Position numbers and translations under genes: made by a program. The notes under the pieces are model-generated. The model did not search any database. It had not been told where the DNA came from and saw nothing but the letters and a program-made list of their open reading frames with translations. Positions 7,601-9,056 of a stretch of DNA of 9,056 bases are shown in pieces (positions within the stretch are counted from its first letter, which is position 1; the number at the start of each line of letters is the position of its first letter). Location of the stretch: NCBI GenBank assembly GCA_028717025.1, contig JAQUOR010000063.1, positions 1 through 9,056 of the forward strand, written 5' to 3'. This DNA comes from Candidatus Omnitrophota bacterium. GTDB taxonomy: Bacteria; Omnitrophota; Gorgyraeia; Duberdicusellales; 4484-171.

Positions 7601-9055
7601 GAGCAAAGAGCAGAAGCCGGCCGCGCAGGGGAAGAAACATTACGCTGGGGAGCCCATGAGAATAAAACACGTTTTGCGGGAATTCTTGTCGCCGGCGGTA
7701 CCGGTTCATCGCTTAAATTCACCCATGCGAAAGGGATGCTTCCCGCTACACTTTTAAGCGGACGGACGCTGTATCTTGCGTTAATCAATAAAATGAGGGC
7801 AGCAGCACGCAGTTTTGGACACGCGAAAATGTACCCGAAGGAATCTTACGATAACGGCGGATTAAACACCAATATTGCCGATTCCGATTTAACCGCAAAA
7901 GCGCAGGATTTTGGCACATCAAGAAGATTGTTGGCCAGTTTCTCTTTACAGGATCCGGAAGTGCATGCCTGGGAATATGTCCTTAAAGAAGGTTTTAAGG
8001 TAGGTACCGCAGAGCTGCCGAGAGTGACCGAAGATTTTCTTCTTCTCGCAGAGCATGTGTTGCGCCACGAAGAGGGTTTCCTGGAAGAAACCTTTAAGAA
8101 TATCTTTGACCGGGATATCGACCGGTCGCAGATAGATTCTATTCAGATTAATTATTCAGGCGAGGGAGGGCTAAAACACGCCTTTTTAATAGTTGTGCGC
8201 CTTAAAGATGGAAGAATATTCGACTTTAGTCTCAGGCTGACAAAACCCACCATAGACGCTGCCGATCGCAACAATATTATCTGTTCGATGTATCCTTGGA
8301 AAACCCTTAAAAAAGGAGCGCACCGCCGCGTTGCCAGATATGGCTCATGCCGCAGAGTGTATCAGCAGAAATTCGATTATGAGATTGCGGCTATTTCCCA
8401 GGAATATGTTTATGGTCCTACCTTAGCGGAAATACTGCGTTATCCCAGCGTGCCTCTTGCGTTGAGAGCGCAGGCCCTTGTGGATGCGGTTCTCTGCTAT
8501 CTGGAAGCATTGGAGGAATACGGCATTGGCATTAACGATCCTAAACCGGAAAACATATCTTTGCTGCGCGGAACACAGAAAGAATGGAAAGTCATCGATC
8601 TAGATAAAATTGTTTTTGGTCCGGAAAGTTCCCTGCAAAGCATTAGAACGCGGGAAGAATATATCGAGATCCTGAAATTTTATTATGCAGATTGGTGGGA
8701 TTATCTGTGGCCCTATCTTGATAGTGACTTTAAGCCAGGCGTCTTAGCGCAGGAATCGCGCGCCGGCGGCGATTATCTTTCTCGCGAACGGTTTACGTCG
8801 GTACTTGAGGAAATTGATCTCTGGCGGCCGGCCGTAAATTTTCTTGGAGCGCCATCAGCGCAAAGTCAGGAATATATCATTGCGCAGAAGCTGGCATGTT
8901 TTTGTGTATTGAATAATATCGCGGCGCGTGTTGCATCGACCGGGACGCTGCTTAATGGATTCATCGAATGTTTTCATAATCACCCCCGGAAGGACTTATT
9001 ACAAGCGCTTGTATGGTATCCGGGTGATGTGCCTATCGTAACCGATGACTTTCAT
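2..9055 (+). CDS. Giant multidomain protein, internal fragment open at both ends
   Basis: One reading frame (codons starting at base 2) runs through the entire window without a stop, giving 3018 residues with neither terminus present. All recognised motifs, from the debranching-enzyme signature near the left edge to the kinase-like loop near the right, fall in this single frame, so it is one gene and not a string of adjacent genes. No start is chosen because none is required inside the window; internal Met codons have no upstream stop. Six [F/L/Y]DNGG signatures divide the protein into seven segments resembling unrelated enzyme families. I see no signal peptide, convincing transmembrane helix, or NRPS/PKS carrier motif, so a soluble, perhaps cytosolic or cell-associated, giant protein is inferred. 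Similar giant mosaics are recalled from Candidatus Omnitrophota; that assignment is unverified. A frameshift would have shown as the frame moving, and it never does. Confidence 0.95.
1691..1705 (+). repeat. DNGG seam 1 (LDNGG)
   Basis: Residues 564-568 read LDNGG, preceded by the serine-rich stretch SSDSNES. It marks the junction between the end of the debranching-enzyme domain and an unrelated segment. Codons are ctc-gat-aac-ggc-gga. It is the first of six copies in this window, all in the same frame. Confidence 0.8.
2081..2095 (+). other. Lone HExxx motif (HEIAA), possible relic of a metallopeptidase-like helix
   Basis: Residues 694-698 read HEIAA at the start of a predicted helix that follows a hydrophobic strand (LLKIYINAG) and a small linker. 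The layout of strand, loop, then helix beginning with His-Glu recalls zinc metallopeptidase HExxH helices, but the second His is replaced by Ala. On sequence alone this is either a decayed site or coincidence. Confidence 0.3.
2378..2518 (+). other. Cro/XRE-like helix-turn-helix inside segment 2
   Basis: Residues 793-839 fit the pattern of a Cro/C1-type helix-turn-helix, a DNA-binding fold of bacterial and phage repressors. Helix 2 to 3 resembles AIVEVLGENRRRMANTW, the characteristic Trp/Glu-x-Gly-Lys turn appears as WQRGKYIP (810-817), and the closing helices read FNDLISLAQGLGVDARDVIEL, close to the usual LxxLAxALGV-(x)5-L ending. The match is by eye to family pattern. The domain is embedded hundreds of residues from either segment boundary, which is unusual for a transcription factor, so it may be a captured DNA-binding module or serve as a protein-binding helical bundle. 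The basic run NRRR could support nucleic-acid contact. Nearby DNA shows no operator because the window is wholly coding. Confidence 0.6.
3353..3442 (+). repeat. Proline-containing hinge with duplicated PQPKE[T/P]LV
   Basis: Residues 1118-1125 (PQPKETLV) and 1140-1147 (PQPKEPLV) form a near-exact repeat 22 residues apart, with a polar spacer rich in Gln, Thr and Ser. Codons differ between the copies (caa/cag, gaa/gag, ttg/tta), so it is not a recent DNA duplication. It probably acts as a flexible hinge dividing segment 2 into an N-terminal and a C-terminal unit. Confidence 0.5.
3443..4312 (+). other. Segment 2b: unrecognised beta-rich region, residues 1148-1437
   Basis: I do not recognise this 290-residue unit. 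It starts with a short helix (DVVEIHNFLLNILGRYARW), then alternating strands and turns with many aromatic residues: KHTTFYFGKHFFGAAAFL, GVTIVKIFSGEV, DVFIDAQGRWVNAQGG, HFFYLKGI, NVFYFDQERQLWQ and QLILHLTQL. The pattern suggests a beta-sandwich or beta-barrel, possibly an accessory or ligand-binding module; no catalytic motif stands out. It ends in a polar, acidic stretch (PVDDQVPSAEQENG) that leads directly into DNGG seam 2. No signal peptide or repeat of adhesin type is present. Confidence 0.5.
4313..4327 (+). repeat. DNGG seam 2 (FDNGG)
   Basis: Residues 1438-1442 read FDNGG, followed by QRNES. Codons are ttt-gat-aac-ggc-ggc. It separates the beta-rich segment 2b from the helical lead of the methyltransferase segment. 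The trailing QR is shared with seam 3. Confidence 0.8.
4328..4663 (+). other. Segment 3 lead: helical region before the methyltransferase
   Basis: Residues 1443-1554 are almost wholly helical by composition, with amphipathic stretches such as EEIVSQITNSQLRALVSIAL, ENVIPIMRMIKALGL and ADTLTDLILDSEAEIAKLF. I recognise no family. It could be a dimerisation or substrate-recognition cap belonging to the methyltransferase, or an independent spacer bundle. There is no DNGG between it and the methyltransferase, so the two were probably acquired or maintained as one unit. Confidence 0.5.
4664..5392 (+). other. Class I SAM-dependent methyltransferase domain
   Basis: Residues about 1555-1797 form a Rossmann-type methyltransferase. 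Motif I is LILDVGAGEG, with Asp1593 and the Gly loop at 1595-1599 that holds S-adenosylmethionine. Motif II is VIPFDIN, with Asp1619 at the end of strand 2, where an acidic residue usually binds the ribose. Motif IV is VDAIIALDSFD around 1657-1667, followed by the typical ENLPGAMQQCFAALRRGGKALIF helix and strand 5 (given here only as pattern). The C-terminal part contains a late helix and strand (LVAATKDAGFTVLYAAG) as in standard family members. Cofactor-binding residues look intact, so activity is plausible. The substrate cannot be read; there is no DPPY or Cys-nucleophile motif, which argues against an N6-adenine or C5-cytosine DNA methylase and fits a small-molecule or protein substrate. 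Confidence 0.82.
5393..5584 (+). other. Linker after the methyltransferase
   Basis: Residues 1798-1861 are polar (SRSSRHDQAKTDDG), then contain a short alpha/beta element ending in KIIEQAEVMIMVAEKP before the next seam. The final strand could be the last strand of the methyltransferase sheet displaced by an insertion. No independent family is recognised. Confidence 0.45.
5585..5599 (+). repeat. DNGG seam 3 (FDNGG)
   Basis: Residues 1862-1866 read FDNGG in the context EGS-FDNGG-QRKKD. Codons are ttc-gat-aac-ggc-ggg. It separates the methyltransferase segment from the orphan segment 4. Confidence 0.8.
5600..6424 (+). other. Segment 4: orphan alpha/beta domain, residues 1867-2141
   Basis: I recognise no family for this 275-residue unit, which is cleanly bounded by seams 3 and 4. 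It opens with a strand-helix pair (LKGLTISLYTVDDY, then EENRAQEEKMVAWLTKNG), suggesting a small alpha/beta start. A central part is rich in Trp, Phe and acidic residues (GILEWDWVVREIN, FFDFEIDWIFRMW). A second alpha/beta half begins with the strand LTTVALTGGDPG (TGGDPG at 2023-2028) followed by the hydrophobic helix ACLAVVIYHLIAYYKKG and the strand KIRLIYNHG. Strand, Gly-rich loop and helix in that order look like a nucleotide- or phosphate-binding turn of a Rossmann-like fold, but it is neither a P-loop (no GKS/T) nor a methyltransferase loop. The hydrophobic helix is only about 15 residues and is flanked by a soluble fold, so I do not call it transmembrane. Confidence 0.5.
6425..6439 (+). 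repeat. DNGG seam 4 (FDNGG)
   Basis: Residues 2142-2146 read FDNGG in the context SRGS-FDNGG-KNKSGKSG. Codons are ttc-gac-aat-ggc-gga, differing from seam 3 at several third positions while the protein sequence is the same. It is followed by a basic Gly/Ser linker. Confidence 0.8.
6440..7300 (+). other. Segment 5: GNAT-like acetyltransferase segment, residues 2147-2433
   Basis: The central part resembles the GNAT fold, which transfers acetyl groups from acetyl-CoA. A strand (IAGYTVVHGKFD, then GHGAIISDG) leads to a loop KYHGLG at 2243-2248, in the place of the family's Q/R-x-x-G-x-G/A pyrophosphate loop with Lys in the first position, then a long helix (TTLFWIARFALAIG), a strand (KIIVRTG), and HNAHVFKKYF with Asn2278, like the motif B Asn-x-x-Ala-x-x-x-Tyr pattern. 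The remaining C-terminal 130 residues are beta-rich and unrecognised (LKVLLVTDPDTLEMIEYVSL, FKRGKRITIDKCFIY, KRCLGLISCGG). Catalytic ability cannot be judged because GNATs lack a universal catalytic residue. The fold call is moderate; an alternative is an unrelated alpha/beta domain with a chance loop. It sits between seams 4 and 5. Confidence 0.45.
7301..7315 (+). repeat. DNGG seam 5 (LDNGG)
   Basis: Residues 2434-2438 read LDNGG in the context DFEEA-LDNGG-ELAGHQGG. Codons are ctt-gat-aat-gga-gga, the most divergent nucleotide version of the six, yet the amino acids are kept. It is followed immediately by the start of the pyrophosphorylase-like fragment. Confidence 0.8.
7316..7846 (+). other. 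Segment 6: truncated UAP1/UDPGP-like UDP-sugar pyrophosphorylase fragment
   Basis: Residues 2439-2615 look like only the first third of a UDP-N-acetylglucosamine or UDP-glucose pyrophosphorylase, enzymes that join UTP to a sugar 1-phosphate. The N-terminal helices (RAQEMLRLYQQGYLLENWEHL, then DDERGRLLSDIE about 2488-2498) match the family's helical lead. The nucleotide loop is GILVAGGTGSSLKFTHAKGM at 2560-2579, corresponding to the usual LxxGxGTRLGxxxPKG: the Gly-Gly-x-Gly and the Lys-Gly are present, but Thr-Arg is replaced by Ser-Ser and Pro by Ala. After the following SGRTLYLALINKM helix the family's remaining several hundred residues, including the sugar-binding sheet and C-terminal domain, are missing; seam 6 intervenes. 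The usual length is roughly 400-500 residues, versus 177 here. It is very likely catalytically dead, kept as a binding or structural element or as a relic. Confidence 0.7.
7847..7861 (+). repeat. DNGG seam 6 (YDNGG)
   Basis: Residues 2616-2620 read YDNGG in the context PKES-YDNGG-LNTN. Codons are tac-gat-aac-ggc-gga. It interrupts the pyrophosphorylase-like fragment where its fold is incomplete, and starts the kinase-like segment. Confidence 0.8.
7862..9055 (+). other. Segment 7: protein-kinase-like fold domain, partial at right edge
   Basis: Residues 2621-3018 resemble the protein-kinase-like superfamily, which transfers phosphate from ATP to proteins or small molecules. In order: a helical lead; a Gly-rich turn YSGEGG around 2718-2723; strands LIVVRLKDGRIFDFSLRLTK, with Arg2745 or Lys2748 as candidates for the ATP-binding lysine position; a hinge-like EYVYGPTLAEIL at 2801-2812; the catalytic-loop-like GIGINDPKPEN with Asp2846 and Asn2851; and VIDLDK with Asp2866 and Asp2868 in the place of the DFG metal-binding motif. 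The His of HRD is Ile, as in several small-molecule kinase families. The Asp-Asn-Asp set needed for metal and catalysis is present, so ATP binding or catalysis is possible. About 150 further residues, helical with many Trp and Tyr, continue to the right edge. The substrate is unknown; the protein-kinase-like call rests on the loop spacing. Confidence 0.62.
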
Positions 9056-9056
9056 C

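Noticed and set aside
1059..7788. Many short minus-strand reading frames of 60-115 codons
   Set aside because: All lie opposite the continuous + strand gene, show low-complexity or unfamiliar protein sequence, overlap one another, and none has a family motif. They are shadows of the real frame.
1691..7861. DNGG motifs as phosphopantetheine attachment sites of carrier domains
   Set aside because: Carrier domains need LGG-x-Ser; the residues two after the Gly-Gly pair here are Phe, Arg, Arg, Asn, Leu and Asn, with no Ser and no surrounding carrier helix. No adenylation, condensation or ketosynthase motifs exist in the window.
2..9055. Frameshift or fusion by assembly error producing an artificial giant gene
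   Set aside because: Every recognised motif and all six DNGG copies are in the same frame, and the linkers between domains have normal coding character. Assembly error cannot be wholly excluded without reads, but nothing in the sequence suggests it.

Overview
The whole window lies inside one protein-coding gene on the + strand. The frame whose codons begin at positions 2, 5, 8 and so on is open from base 2 to base 9055: 3018 codons with no stop, and neither a start nor a stop inside the window. There are no intergenic gaps, RNA genes, promoters or terminators. Short reading frames on the minus strand and in the other + frames are shadows of this gene.

The encoded fragment is a mosaic of cytosolic-type domains separated by six copies of a short signature, [F/L/Y]-Asp-Asn-Gly-Gly (DNGG). 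Residues are numbered from base 2, so residue n starts at base 3n-1. In order: (1) a glycogen-debranching-type amylo-alpha-1,6-glucosidase domain, residues 1-555, running off the left edge; (2) a long segment, 569-1437, mostly unrecognised, with a lone HExxx motif, a Cro/XRE-like helix-turn-helix and a proline-containing hinge; (3) a class I SAM-dependent methyltransferase, about 1555-1797, behind a helical lead; (4) an unrecognised alpha/beta segment, 1867-2141; (5) a GNAT-like segment, 2147-2433; (6) the N-terminal part only of a UAP1-like UDP-sugar pyrophosphorylase, 2439-2615, cut off after its nucleotide loop; (7) a protein-kinase-like domain, 2621-3018, running off the right edge.

Organism: a bacterial gene of intermediate GC with a multi-enzyme mosaic and repeated DNGG joints fits the giant genes I recall from Candidatus Omnitrophota (OP3), a lineage of tiny, predatory or epibiotic-like bacteria. 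This is inference from protein style; there is no marker gene. I saw no NRPS/PKS carrier motifs, adhesin repeats or obvious membrane segments.

How the parts work together is unknown. The debrancher, methyltransferase and kinase-like parts keep most of their signature residues, while the pyrophosphorylase is truncated and has lost its loop arginine. The gene therefore looks like a chain of captured enzyme domains, some perhaps active and some decayed, joined at a standard DNGG seam. The seam and the kinase-like, HTH and orphan segments deserve most attention.
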